From contig CADBQT010000153.1 of NCBI GenBank assembly GCA_902796875.1, positions 1-16,651 on the forward strand: DNA of 16,651 nucleotides, read 5' to 3'. Each line of letters begins with the position of its first letter. Positions within the stretch are counted from its first letter, which is position 1. The notes under the pieces are model-generated. The model was not told the origin of the DNA. It saw only the letters and a program-made list of their open reading frames with translations, and did no database searches. Below, piece by piece: positions 1 to 5,575 of the stretch. The position numbers were made by a program, and so were the translations under genes. Source of the stretch: an uncultured Eubacteriales bacterium. GTDB lineage: Bacteria > Bacillota > Clostridia > Peptostreptococcales > Anaerovoracaceae.

Positions 1-2
1 AA

Positions 3-71
3 GCAATAAAGGAGTATTTGGAGAAAGGAGCGCCGGGCCGATCCCCGGCGAAGAAACATGCGTATCCCTGA
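3..71 (+). CDS. possible 3' end of an upstream gene (partial)
   Basis: Frame 3 is open from the window edge and reads as a plausible protein tail, beginning AIKEYLEKG and ending HAYP, with a TGA at 69-71. If real, it overlaps the metF start by 14 bases, which would suggest translational coupling in a one-carbon operon. Only about 22 codons are visible, so the family cannot be named. The alternative is that these bases are an untranslated leader: frame 1 has a TAA at 7-9, and a GC-rich hairpin lies at 31-50. The choice depends on sequence to the left of the window. Confidence 0.3.
   Translation, partial: AIKEYLEKGAPGRSPAKKHAYP
23..50 (+). promoter_or_regulatory. metF ribosome binding site followed by a hairpin
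   Basis: GAAAGGAG (23-30) is followed directly by a perfect 7-bp inverted repeat, CGCCGGG (31-37) and CCCGGCG (44-50), with a 6-base loop, and then AAGAAAC and the ATG. Unfolded, the spacing from GGAG to ATG is 27 bases, too long for normal initiation. With the hairpin formed, it becomes 7. Whether this hairpin acts in translation is inference; the same bases could also be the coding tail of an upstream gene. Confidence 0.4.
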
Positions 72-951
72 ACTGTATAAAGAAAAGAAACCCGTATTTT
101 CCCTGGAGATCTTTCCGCCCAAGAGAAAGTCCAACATGGAGTCTCTCTACGAGGCGGTGGAACGGCTGTCCGACTGCCGGCCGGACTTCATCAGCGTGAC
201 CTACGGCGCCGGGGGAAACATCGCCGATAATTCCACCTGCGAGATCGCTTCCACCATCAAGCGGGAGTACGACATCGAGACGGTGGCCCACCTGACCTGC
301 GTCAACTCCACCCGGGAGGACGTGCGGGAGATGATCGGCCGTTTCCGTGAGGCAGACATCCAGAACGTCATGGCCCTTCGGGGAGACATCGTTCCCGGAG
401 AGGACATCCGTCGGGAGTTTCGCCACGCCAATGAGCTGGCCATCGAGATCCAGAGAGAGTGCAGCGGTCAGCTGGAGATCCTGGGGGCCTGCTACCCGGA
501 AGGCCACTACCAGAGCAAAAGTCTGGAGAGCGACATCCAGAACCTGAAGTACAAGATCGGAGCCGGCGTGCGGGTGCTGATCACCCAGCTGTTCTTCGAC
601 AACACCGCCTTCTACGACTTCCTGGGCAGAGCCAGGAGCATGGGGATCAACGTTCCCGTTTCCGCCGGGATCATGCCCATCGTCAAATCCAGCCAGATCG
701 AAAAGACGGTCCAACTCTCCGGAGCCAGCCTTCCCCACGACTTCACCGCCATGATCGGCCGGTACGAGCACGATCCGGAAGGGCTCTATGAAGCGGGGAT
801 CGAATATGCCATCGACCAGGCCAGAGACCTGATCAAAAACGAGGTGGACGGCATCCACCTGTACACCATGAATGACCCCAAGGTGGCCATCCGGGTATGG
901 AAGGGGATCCGGGATCTCCTGCCCCAGTCCAGATCCGGGGCGGAGGGTTGA
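58..951 (+). CDS. metF: 5,10-methylenetetrahydrofolate reductase
   Basis: This 297-residue protein has the usual MetF length. MetF reduces 5,10-methylene-THF to 5-methyl-THF with FAD in the cytoplasm, supplying methyl groups for methionine synthesis and, in acetogens, the methyl branch of carbon fixation. Family motifs appear in order: FSLEIFPPK (14-22, with the Glu that acts as proton donor at 17), SVTYGAGG (46-53), AHLTCV (77-82), ALRGD (106-110, flavin-contacting Asp110), YPEGH (146-150), ITQLFFD (175-181, folate-contacting Gln177) and SAGIMPI (202-208). The ATG at 58 is preceded by GAAAGGAG at 23-30, but the 27-base spacing is long unless the hairpin at 31-50 folds. The last residues (QSRSGAEG) lie in a 17-bp direct repeat that continues past the stop. 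The gene may follow an overlapping upstream gene. Confidence 0.95.
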   Translation: MRIPELYKEKKPVFSLEIFPPKRKSNMESLYEAVERLSDCRPDFISVTYGAGGNIADNSTCEIASTIKREYDIETVAHLTCVNSTREDVREMIGRFREADIQNVMALRGDIVPGEDIRREFRHANELAIEIQRECSGQLEILGACYPEGHYQSKSLESDIQNLKYKIGAGVRVLITQLFFDNTAFYDFLGRARSMGINVPVSAGIMPIVKSSQIEKTVQLSGASLPHDFTAMIGRYEHDPEGLYEAGIEYAIDQARDLIKNEVDGIHLYTMNDPKVAIRVWKGIRDLLPQSRSGAEG

Positions 952-971
952 CGAGCCCCAGTCCAGATCCG
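921..971. repeat. 17-bp direct repeat spanning the metF stop codon
   Basis: GCCCCAGTCCAGATCCG occurs at 921-937 inside the last codons of metF and again at 955-971, just after the TGA at 949-951. The period is 34 bp, so this looks like a partial tandem duplication of the gene's 3' end. Confidence 0.85.
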
Positions 972-981
972 TAATAGACAG

Positions 982-1029
982 GTGACAAGATGGGCAAATT
1001 GTCGTAAAATAGAGGAAACCGTTTTACGA
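982..1029 (+). promoter_or_regulatory. promoter with overlapping dyad upstream of the isochorismatase-family gene
   Basis: A sigma-A-like promoter is visible: GTGACA (982-987), a 17-bp spacer and TAAAAT (1005-1010), each box matching the consensus at 5 of 6 positions. A perfect 8-bp inverted repeat, TCGTAAAA (1002-1009) and TTTTACGA (1022-1029) with a 12-base gap, covers the -10 box and the expected start site near 1017. That is a classic position for a repressor operator. The regulator is unknown. Confidence 0.6.
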
Positions 1030-1061
1030 AAGCCCTGCCCCGCAGGCAGCGAGGAGGAACC

Positions 1062-1583
1062 ATGAAAAAGATACTGGTCGTCGTCGACATGCAAAACGAC
1101 TTCATCGATGGATCCCTGGGGACCGAAGAGGCCCAGACCATCGTCGACAATGTGAAGAATAAGATCGCAGAATTCGAACCGGAGAATGTGTACGTGACCA
1201 TGGATACCCACGAAGGGGATTACATGGAGACACGGGAGGGGACCTACCTTCCCGTGGAGCACTGCATCCGGGGGACCAAAGGCTGGGAGGTCCGTGAGGA
1301 ACTGGCCGAGGCGCTGAAGGGGGCCAACATCTACGAGAAGCCCACCTTCGGCAGCATCCGCCTCATGGAGGACATCCGTGCGATCTCGGAAAAAGAGGAG
1401 ATCTCCGTGGAACTGGTCGGCCTTTGCACGGACATCTGCGTCGTCTCCAACGCCCTGCTTCTGAAAGCAGCCATGCCGGAAGTGGATATCACCGTAGACT
1501 CTTCCTGCTGCGCCGGAGTAACACCGGAAAAGCATGAAGCGGCTCTGGAGACCATGCGGTCCTGTCAGATCCAGGTGATCTGA
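1062..1583 (+). CDS. isochorismatase-family cysteine hydrolase (nicotinamidase-like)
   Basis: A 173-residue cytoplasmic hydrolase of the isochorismatase/nicotinamidase fold. The catalytic triad can be read directly: Asp9 in VVVDMQNDF, Lys93 in YEKPTFGS, and the nucleophile Cys126 in GLCTDICVVSN. Candidate metal ligands lie in the segment with Asp48, His50 and His67. The C-terminal DSSCCAGVTPEKHEAAL segment is typical of clostridial members. In nicotinamidases the reaction is nicotinamide to nicotinate for NAD salvage, but substrates vary widely in this superfamily, so I do not assign pncA. The start is fixed by AGGAGG at 1052-1057, four bases before the ATG. The gene has its own promoter and a dyad over it, so it can be expressed apart from metF, and the flavodoxin follows after 42 bases. 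Confidence 0.9.
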   Translation: MKKILVVVDMQNDFIDGSLGTEEAQTIVDNVKNKIAEFEPENVYVTMDTHEGDYMETREGTYLPVEHCIRGTKGWEVREELAEALKGANIYEKPTFGSIRLMEDIRAISEKEEISVELVGLCTDICVVSNALLLKAAMPEVDITVDSSCCAGVTPEKHEAALETMRSCQIQVI

Positions 1584-1625
1584 GGGGGGTAGGCCGAAAG
1601 GGAAACAAAAAGGAGGTAGAGAAGG

Positions 1626-2105
1626 ATGAGCAAGGTACTGGTAACCTATTTCAGCGCAGAGGGAAATACCGCCGGCGTGGCTGAACGGCTGGCGGAAGCC
1701 ATCGGCGCGGACGTGTTCGAGATCCGGCCGGAGAAACTGTACACCAAGGCGGATCTTCGCTGGGCCAATCCTCTGGCCCGGTGCAACAAGGAAAAGATCG
1801 GCAAGAAAGACGTGCCCGTCCGGGGCAGCGTGGAGAACATGGAGGACTACGACGTGGTCTTCGTGGGCTTTCCCATCTGGTACGCCGGAGCTCCCAACGT
1901 GGTCACGACTTTCCTGAAAGGGTACGATCTTGCCGGCAAGAAGATCGCCCTCTTTGCCACCTCAGGCGGAAGCGGCATGGGCAAGACGGCGGCGAAGCTT
2001 CAGCCCATCGTCCCCGGCGCGGAGATCGTCGGCGGCCGGCTGGTGAAGACGTCGGAACCCACAGAGGAGCTGAAGGCCTGGGCGGAGAGCCTGGAGATCC
2101 TGTAA
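1626..2105 (+). CDS. flavodoxin
   Basis: A 159-residue short-chain flavodoxin (flavodoxin_4-like), a soluble FMN-binding electron carrier. The FMN phosphate loop is FSAEGNT (residues 9-15). The isoalloxazine-stacking loop is GFPIWYAGAPNVVTTFL (81-97, Trp at 85), and TSGGSGMGKT follows the central strand. AGGAGGT at 1611-1617 sits 8 bases before the ATG. It lies 42 bases after the hydrolase stop with no terminator between, so the two are probably cotranscribed. It is the last gene before a strong bidirectional terminator. In an anaerobe it could stand in for ferredoxin or serve a flavoenzyme; its partner is not evident from the context. Confidence 0.92.
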   Translation: MSKVLVTYFSAEGNTAGVAERLAEAIGADVFEIRPEKLYTKADLRWANPLARCNKEKIGKKDVPVRGSVENMEDYDVVFVGFPIWYAGAPNVVTTFLKGYDLAGKKIALFATSGGSGMGKTAAKLQPIVPGAEIVGGRLVKTSEPTEELKAWAESLEIL

Positions 2106-2109
2106 ACGA

Positions 2110-2134
2110 CCGGACCTGCAAAGGCAGGGGCCGG
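2110..2134. repeat. GC-rich hairpin carrying GCAAAGGCAGG
   Basis: Just after the flavodoxin stop, CCGG-A-CCTGC pairs with GCAGG-GG-CCGG around an AAAG loop. The element contains GCAAAGGCAGG (2118-2128), an 11-mer also present in the intergenic regions at 7087-7097 and 16292-16302. Confidence 0.6.
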
Positions 2135-2150
2135 CATGGTGATCAAAATA

Positions 2151-2186
2151 AAAAAAGGAGCGGTTCGTTGGAACAGCTCCTTTTTT
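2151..2186. terminator. bidirectional rho-independent terminator
   Basis: An A-run plus GGAGC (2151-2161) pairs with GCTCC plus a T-run (2176-2186), giving an 11-bp stem. An inner GTTC/GAAC pair (2163-2166/2171-2174) lies around a GTTG loop. The stem ends in T6 on both strands, so it can serve the flavodoxin (plus) and the desulfoferrodoxin operon (minus). A second small hairpin, AGATCCC/GGGATCT, follows at 2198-2215. Confidence 0.9.
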
Positions 2187-2224
2187 CGAAAGAGTGGAGA
2201 TCCCGCAGGGGATCTTCATAGGCT

Positions 2225-2602
2225 TTACAGTTCTTTCTTCCACAAGCCGTGGAGATTGCAGTACTCGTAGACGGCAACCGCCTTGGCGCCGCCGGCCAGA
2301 GCGAAGGTGGCTTCCGGCTTGTCCTGAGGAGTCAGGCGGGCGATCTGATAGCCTTTGTCCGTCTCCAGGATGATGTGGGTGATGTAGTGTTCCTCGGTCA
2401 TGGGGTGCTCTACGCTGCCCACCTTCACGGTGACGTAATCTCCGGCCACGCCTACTTCAGGCACGTGCTTTTCCTGAGCCGCGTCCACGGTGTTGGGCTC
2501 CAGGACTTCCATGTTTTCTCCGCAGCAGACGATGGGTACGCCGGCTTCTTTGATGGAAACGACCATGTTTCCGCAGTGATTGCATCTCATCATTTTCAGC
2601 AT
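2225..2602 (-). CDS. dfx: desulfoferrodoxin (superoxide reductase)
   Basis: A 125-residue two-domain superoxide reductase that reduces superoxide to hydrogen peroxide without making oxygen, a typical defence in strict anaerobes. Centre I, the desulforedoxin-type Fe(Cys)4, is CNHC (7,10) plus CC (26,27), spaced C-x2-C-x15-C-C as in the family. Centre II, the catalytic Fe(His)4Cys, is His46, His66, His72, Cys115 and His118, with spacings matching characterised enzymes. The Glu-Lys pair before the first His (EKH, 44-46) is kept. I chose the ATG at 2602 because GGAGGT lies 6 bases upstream on the minus strand. A longer reading from 2656 has no ribosome binding site and would add 18 non-family residues. 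It follows the SCSCCG protein by about 50 bases and is probably cotranscribed with it. Confidence 0.95.
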   Translation of the reverse strand: MLKMMRCNHCGNMVVSIKEAGVPIVCCGENMEVLEPNTVDAAQEKHVPEVGVAGDYVTVKVGSVEHPMTEEHYITHIILETDKGYQIARLTPQDKPEATFALAGGAKAVAVYEYCNLHGLWKKEL

Positions 2603-2652
2603 TGTTCTTACCTCCGTTTTTTTCTTCATCATATTCTCGTTGCCGGTCCCTG

Positions 2653-2973
2653 TCAACTGGGGCGGCAGGCTGTGATCACGGGTTCGATCCCGGATACGGA
2701 AAAAGTCTTGATCCCCGGCAGGGAAAGCATCTTGATGCTGACCTCATCGCCGACGTTGAGCCGATTGGAGAAGAGGACGGTGACGCCCTCCGCGTCGTGG
2801 GCGGTGTAATCTTCCTTTTTCAGCTCATCCATGCGGGCCCGGGAGACCAGCTGGGTGTTCATGTTCTCGAAGGATCCGCAGCAGCTGCAGGACTTCTTCG
2901 TGGTGACGACCAATCCGCCCAGATCTTTTTTGCGAACGGTTTCACGGATGTTGTCGGATAACTGGATCTTCAT
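2653..2973 (-). CDS. small cysteine-motif protein of unknown function (SCSCCG)
   Basis: A 106-residue soluble protein with no signal peptide. A CxCC cluster (SCSCCGSF, about residues 28-35) sits after a first beta strand (LVVTT), followed by VTVLFSNRL and GDEVSIKML strands and a lone late cysteine near the C-terminus. From memory, the layout of an MKI...L start, one beta strand and then a CC-containing turn resembles small CC/Se-motif or HesB-like (seleno)proteins of anaerobes, but I cannot confirm it. The start at 2973 has GGAGGT five bases upstream. The gene leads a two-gene operon with desulfoferrodoxin, so a redox or iron-sulfur role in oxygen response is a reasonable inference. No selenocysteine UGA is visible; the motif is all cysteine. 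Confidence 0.75.
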   Translation of the reverse strand: MKIQLSDNIRETVRKKDLGGLVVTTKKSCSCCGSFENMNTQLVSRARMDELKKEDYTAHDAEGVTVLFSNRLNVGDEVSIKMLSLPGIKTFSVSGIEPVITACRPS

Positions 2974-3021
2974 TTCGGACCTCCTTTCCTTTTCCTCTGG
3001 CGACCGGATCCTCCTGATCCG

Positions 3022-3039
3022 ATCCTGACTGAAGTATAC
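3022..3039 (-). promoter_or_regulatory. promoter core for the SCSCCG-desulfoferrodoxin operon
   Basis: On the minus strand an extended -10, TGG-TATACT (the TATACT box at 3033-3038), is followed by TTCAGTCAGGA. No good -35 is seen 17 bp upstream, which fits an extended -10 promoter. The core repeats the one on the opposite strand at 3127-3144 with 15 of 18 bases identical. The leader between here and the start codon contains a CGGATC/GATCCG hairpin at 3005-3021. Confidence 0.55.
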
Positions 3040-3103
3040 CACGCCCCCAAACCTCCTACCGTGATCAGGTCACACAGAAAGAAGGTTTTTGCCGGCCCGG
3101 AGG

Positions 3104-3145
3104 TTGGACAGAATCCCCTGAAAGGAGTATACTTCTGGCAGGAGG
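3104..3145 (+). promoter_or_regulatory. promoter and ribosome binding site for the membrane protein-rarA operon
   Basis: TTGGAC (3104-3109), an 18-bp spacer and TATACT (3128-3133) point to the plus strand. The predicted start near 3140 would leave only about 14 bases of leader, with the GGAGG Shine-Dalgarno (3141-3145) at its very 5' end, 8 bases before the ATG at 3154. Confidence 0.55.
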
Positions 3146-3153
3146 AAGACCAT

Positions 3154-3942
3154 ATGGAATGGACCAGAAAAAAGATCATAGGGATCTGTGTGTTTGTCGT
3201 CATCGCGGCGATCTCATTTTTTCTGATCGCCCCTTATGCCTCGGATGCGGCGCATTTCGGCGGGACTTTGGCTGCTCTCGATGAGAAGAGCGAGACGGTG
3301 CTGAAACTGACCGGCGGAGCGACGGCTCTGTCGTCGGCTATCAGCTTCATTCCCGGGGACGCCTGTACGCCGGTAGCGGAAAATCTGGCGGACATGGGGA
3401 CCTACTTTCTCTTCATCCTGTCGGCCCTCTACCTGGAGAAATGGCTGGTGACCATTACCGGCATGCTGGCCTTCAAGATCTTCATTCCCATCTGCTGTCT
3501 GGGCCTTGCGGTGAACGTGATGCTGGCCAACGACAAGCTGAGGACCATCATGATCAAGCTGATCTGCTTCGCCCTGATCATCTTCGCCCTGGTGCCGGTC
3601 AGCGTTGTCCTCTCGGGCATGATCGACGACAGCTACCAGGCCACCATGGAGCAGACCATCGATAAGGCGAAGAAGAACACTCAGGATATCCGGGACAAGA
3701 CGGGAGACGGGGAGGACGAGAACGCCCTGAAGAACTTCTTCAACAAAGTCAAAGGTGGCGTGACCGGCCAGCTGGATGAACTGGAGGACACGGTGAACAG
3801 CTACGTCCAGTCCATAGCGGTCCTCATCGTCACATCCTGCGTCATCCCCATCGCCACACTGATTTTCTTTATCTGGCTGATACGCATGATCATGGGCCTG
3901 GAGTTTACCATGCCCCGAATGCGGCTGCCGGGACGGAAATAA
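3154..3942 (+). CDS. conserved membrane protein of unknown function
   Basis: A 262-residue integral membrane protein. Hydrophobic segments lie at about 9-27, 83-95 and 98-124, 134-155 and 220-247. A polar, highly charged stretch (about 158-215, rich in Lys, Asp, Glu and Asn) separates the last two and probably forms a helical extramembrane domain. The segment GGATALSSAISFIPGD to ENLADMGTYF (54-85) looks like the conserved core: from memory, similar helix-GD...P...DxxE-type segments occur in an uncharacterised family of bacterial inner-membrane proteins, but I know no function. The ATG at 3154 is preferred over an upstream GTG in frame because GGAGG sits 8 bases before it. The gene is first in a tight cluster with the DUF1858 protein (16-base gap) and rarA. 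Confidence 0.8.
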   Translation: MEWTRKKIIGICVFVVIAAISFFLIAPYASDAAHFGGTLAALDEKSETVLKLTGGATALSSAISFIPGDACTPVAENLADMGTYFLFILSALYLEKWLVTITGMLAFKIFIPICCLGLAVNVMLANDKLRTIMIKLICFALIIFALVPVSVVLSGMIDDSYQATMEQTIDKAKKNTQDIRDKTGDGEDENALKNFFNKVKGGVTGQLDELEDTVNSYVQSIAVLIVTSCVIPIATLIFFIWLIRMIMGLEFTMPRMRLPGRK

Positions 3943-3958
3943 GGAAGAAAGGACAGAC

Positions 3959-4189
3959 ATGGACATTACGAAGGACACCAAACTGATGGATATACTCGAC
4001 GCCTACCCCTGGCTGGCCGACGAACTGACGGAGATCAATCCCCGGTTCAAACTGCTGGATTCCACCATGGGTCGGATCTTCATGAAGAATGCCACCATCG
4101 AAGATCTGAGCAAGAAGGTGGGCAAGGATCCGGAGCGGCTGGTTCGCCGCCTGGAGGAGATCATCGCGAAACACGAGGGGAGAGATTGA
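3959..4189 (+). CDS. DUF1858 domain protein
   Basis: A 76-residue protein made entirely of a DUF1858-type helical domain: ITKDTKLMDILDAYPWLADEL, then FKLLDST and ATIEDLSKKVGKDPERLVRRLEEII. Such domains occur alone or fused to hybrid-cluster and ScdA-like iron-sulfur repair proteins. Some members carry a redox-active cysteine pair, but this one has no cysteine, so it cannot be a thiol-redox version. The AAGGAAGAAAGGA stretch just upstream supplies a ribosome binding site. It starts 16 bases after the membrane protein and ends 7 bases before the rarA start, so it is almost certainly in the same operon. Function not assigned. Confidence 0.85.
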   Translation: MDITKDTKLMDILDAYPWLADELTEINPRFKLLDSTMGRIFMKNATIEDLSKKVGKDPERLVRRLEEIIAKHEGRD

Positions 4190-4196
4190 CCTGCCC

Positions 4197-5534
4197 ATGA
4201 ACGAACAGGTAACGTTATTCGAACATAAGGTGCCTCAGCCTTTGCCGGCGAGACTCCGCCCCAGGACCATCGATGACATCGTGGGCCAGCAGCACCTCAT
4301 TGGCGAGGGCAAAGTGCTGCGCCGGATCATCGAGCAGGACCAGGTGTCCTCCATGATCTTCTGGGGTCCTCCGGGAGTGGGCAAGACCACCCTGGCCGGA
4401 GTGATCGCCAACCAGACCAAGGCCAAGTTCATCAACTTCTCGGCGGTGACCAGCGGGATCAAAGACATCCGCAAGGTGATGAAGGAGGCGGACGACAATC
4501 GGGCCTTCGGGGAGAAGACCATCGTTTTCGTGGATGAGATCCACCGGTTCAACAAAGCCCAGCAGGACGCTTTCCTGCCCTTCGTGGAAAAGGGAAGCAT
4601 CATCCTCATCGGGGCGACTACGGAGAACCCCTCTTTCGAGGTGAACGGGGCGCTCCTGTCCCGGTGCCGTGTTTTCGTCCTCAAAGGCCTGGAGGAAGAG
4701 GATATCCTCCAGCTTCTCAGGCGGGCCCTGGAAGCGCCGGAAGGATTCGGCGACCAGAAGATCGAGATCGAAGAGGATGTGCTCCGGATGATCGCTGCCT
4801 TTGGAAACGGGGACGCAAGAAACGCCCTGTCCACTCTGGAGATGGCCGTCTTAAACGGCGAGGTGGAAGGGGACGTGGTCCGGGTGAGCCGGGAGACGGT
4901 GGAACAGTGCACCTCCCGGAAATCTTTGCTTTACGACAAATCGGGGGAGGAGCACTACAATCTGATCTCCGCCCTGCATAAATCCATGCGTAATTCCGAC
5001 GCGGATGCGGCGGTGTACTGGCTGGCCCGTATGCTGGAGGCGGGGGAGGATCCTCTCTACGTTGCCCGGCGGGTGGTCCGGTTTGCCAGCGAGGACGTTG
5101 GCCTTGCGGATCCCCGGGCTCTGGAAATGGCGGTGGCGGCGTACCAGGCCTGCCACTTCATCGGCATGCCCGAATGCACCGTGCATCTGACCCAGGTGGT
5201 GGTCTACCTGTCCCTGGCCCCCAAGTCCAACGCCATGGAGAGGGCTTATCTTTCCGCCAGGCAGGACGCCCTGGATCAGCTGGCGGAACCGGTGCCCCTT
5301 CACATTCGAAACGGGGTGACGGACCTGATGCGTCAGGTCGGTTACGGCAAGGGCTATCAGTACGCCCACGATTACGAAGAAAAGATGACCGACATGCGGT
5401 GTCTGCCCGACTCCCTTCTGGGGAAGGAATACTACGATCCCACGGAGCAGGGTCTGGAGGGCCGGTTCAAAGAGCGGCTGGCCCAGATCAAAGCCTGGAA
5501 AAAGAAAAAGGAAAAAGAAAAAGAATCCGAATAA
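4197..5534 (+). CDS. rarA: replication-associated recombination protein A (MgsA/RarA AAA+ ATPase)
   Basis: A 445-residue AAA+ clamp-loader-like ATPase that acts at stalled replication forks and contacts SSB and the polymerase machinery. The N-terminal region (FEHKVPQPLPARLRPRTIDDIVGQ) is typical. Walker A is GPPGVGKT (57-64), Walker B IVFVDEIH (109-116), sensor 1 GATTENPSF (139-147) and the arginine finger SRCRVF (155-160). The MgsA C-terminal domain begins at YDKSGEEHYN (246-255), with the conserved DPLYVARRVVRFASEDVGLADP block after it. The protein ends in a Lys/Glu tail encoded by a hexanucleotide repeat that runs through the stop codon. The start lies 7 bases after the DUF1858 stop; GAGGGGA near 4175-4181 is the nearest Shine-Dalgarno, so coupling is likely. 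A terminator for this operon lies at 5577-5629. Confidence 0.96.
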   Translation: MNEQVTLFEHKVPQPLPARLRPRTIDDIVGQQHLIGEGKVLRRIIEQDQVSSMIFWGPPGVGKTTLAGVIANQTKAKFINFSAVTSGIKDIRKVMKEADDNRAFGEKTIVFVDEIHRFNKAQQDAFLPFVEKGSIILIGATTENPSFEVNGALLSRCRVFVLKGLEEEDILQLLRRALEAPEGFGDQKIEIEEDVLRMIAAFGNGDARNALSTLEMAVLNGEVEGDVVRVSRETVEQCTSRKSLLYDKSGEEHYNLISALHKSMRNSDADAAVYWLARMLEAGEDPLYVARRVVRFASEDVGLADPRALEMAVAAYQACHFIGMPECTVHLTQVVVYLSLAPKSNAMERAYLSARQDALDQLAEPVPLHIRNGVTDLMRQVGYGKGYQYAHDYEEKMTDMRCLPDSLLGKEYYDPTEQGLEGRFKERLAQIKAWKKKKEKEKESE

Positions 5535-5549
5535 GAATACGAATCCGAA
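5505..5549. repeat. hexanucleotide repeat across the rarA stop codon
   Basis: From 5514 every second codon is GAA: GAA-AAA twice, GAA-TCC, GAA-TAA (the stop), GAA-TAC, GAA-TCC, GAA-CAG. GAATCCGAA is exactly repeated at 5523-5531 and 5541-5549. The rarA stop is one variant of this unit, so one base change would extend the protein. Confidence 0.8.
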
Positions 5550-5575
5550 CAGCCGCTACAGAAGGGAAGCGGCTG
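5550..5575 (-). terminator. hairpin at the 3' end of the ROK kinase gene
   Basis: CAGCCGCT (5550-5557) and AGCGGCTG (5568-5575) form a perfect 8-bp stem with a 10-base loop, overlapping the ROK stop codon (5556-5558). On the minus strand it is followed by a T-rich stretch, so it is a plausible terminator for the ROK gene. On the plus strand no T-run follows. Confidence 0.55.
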
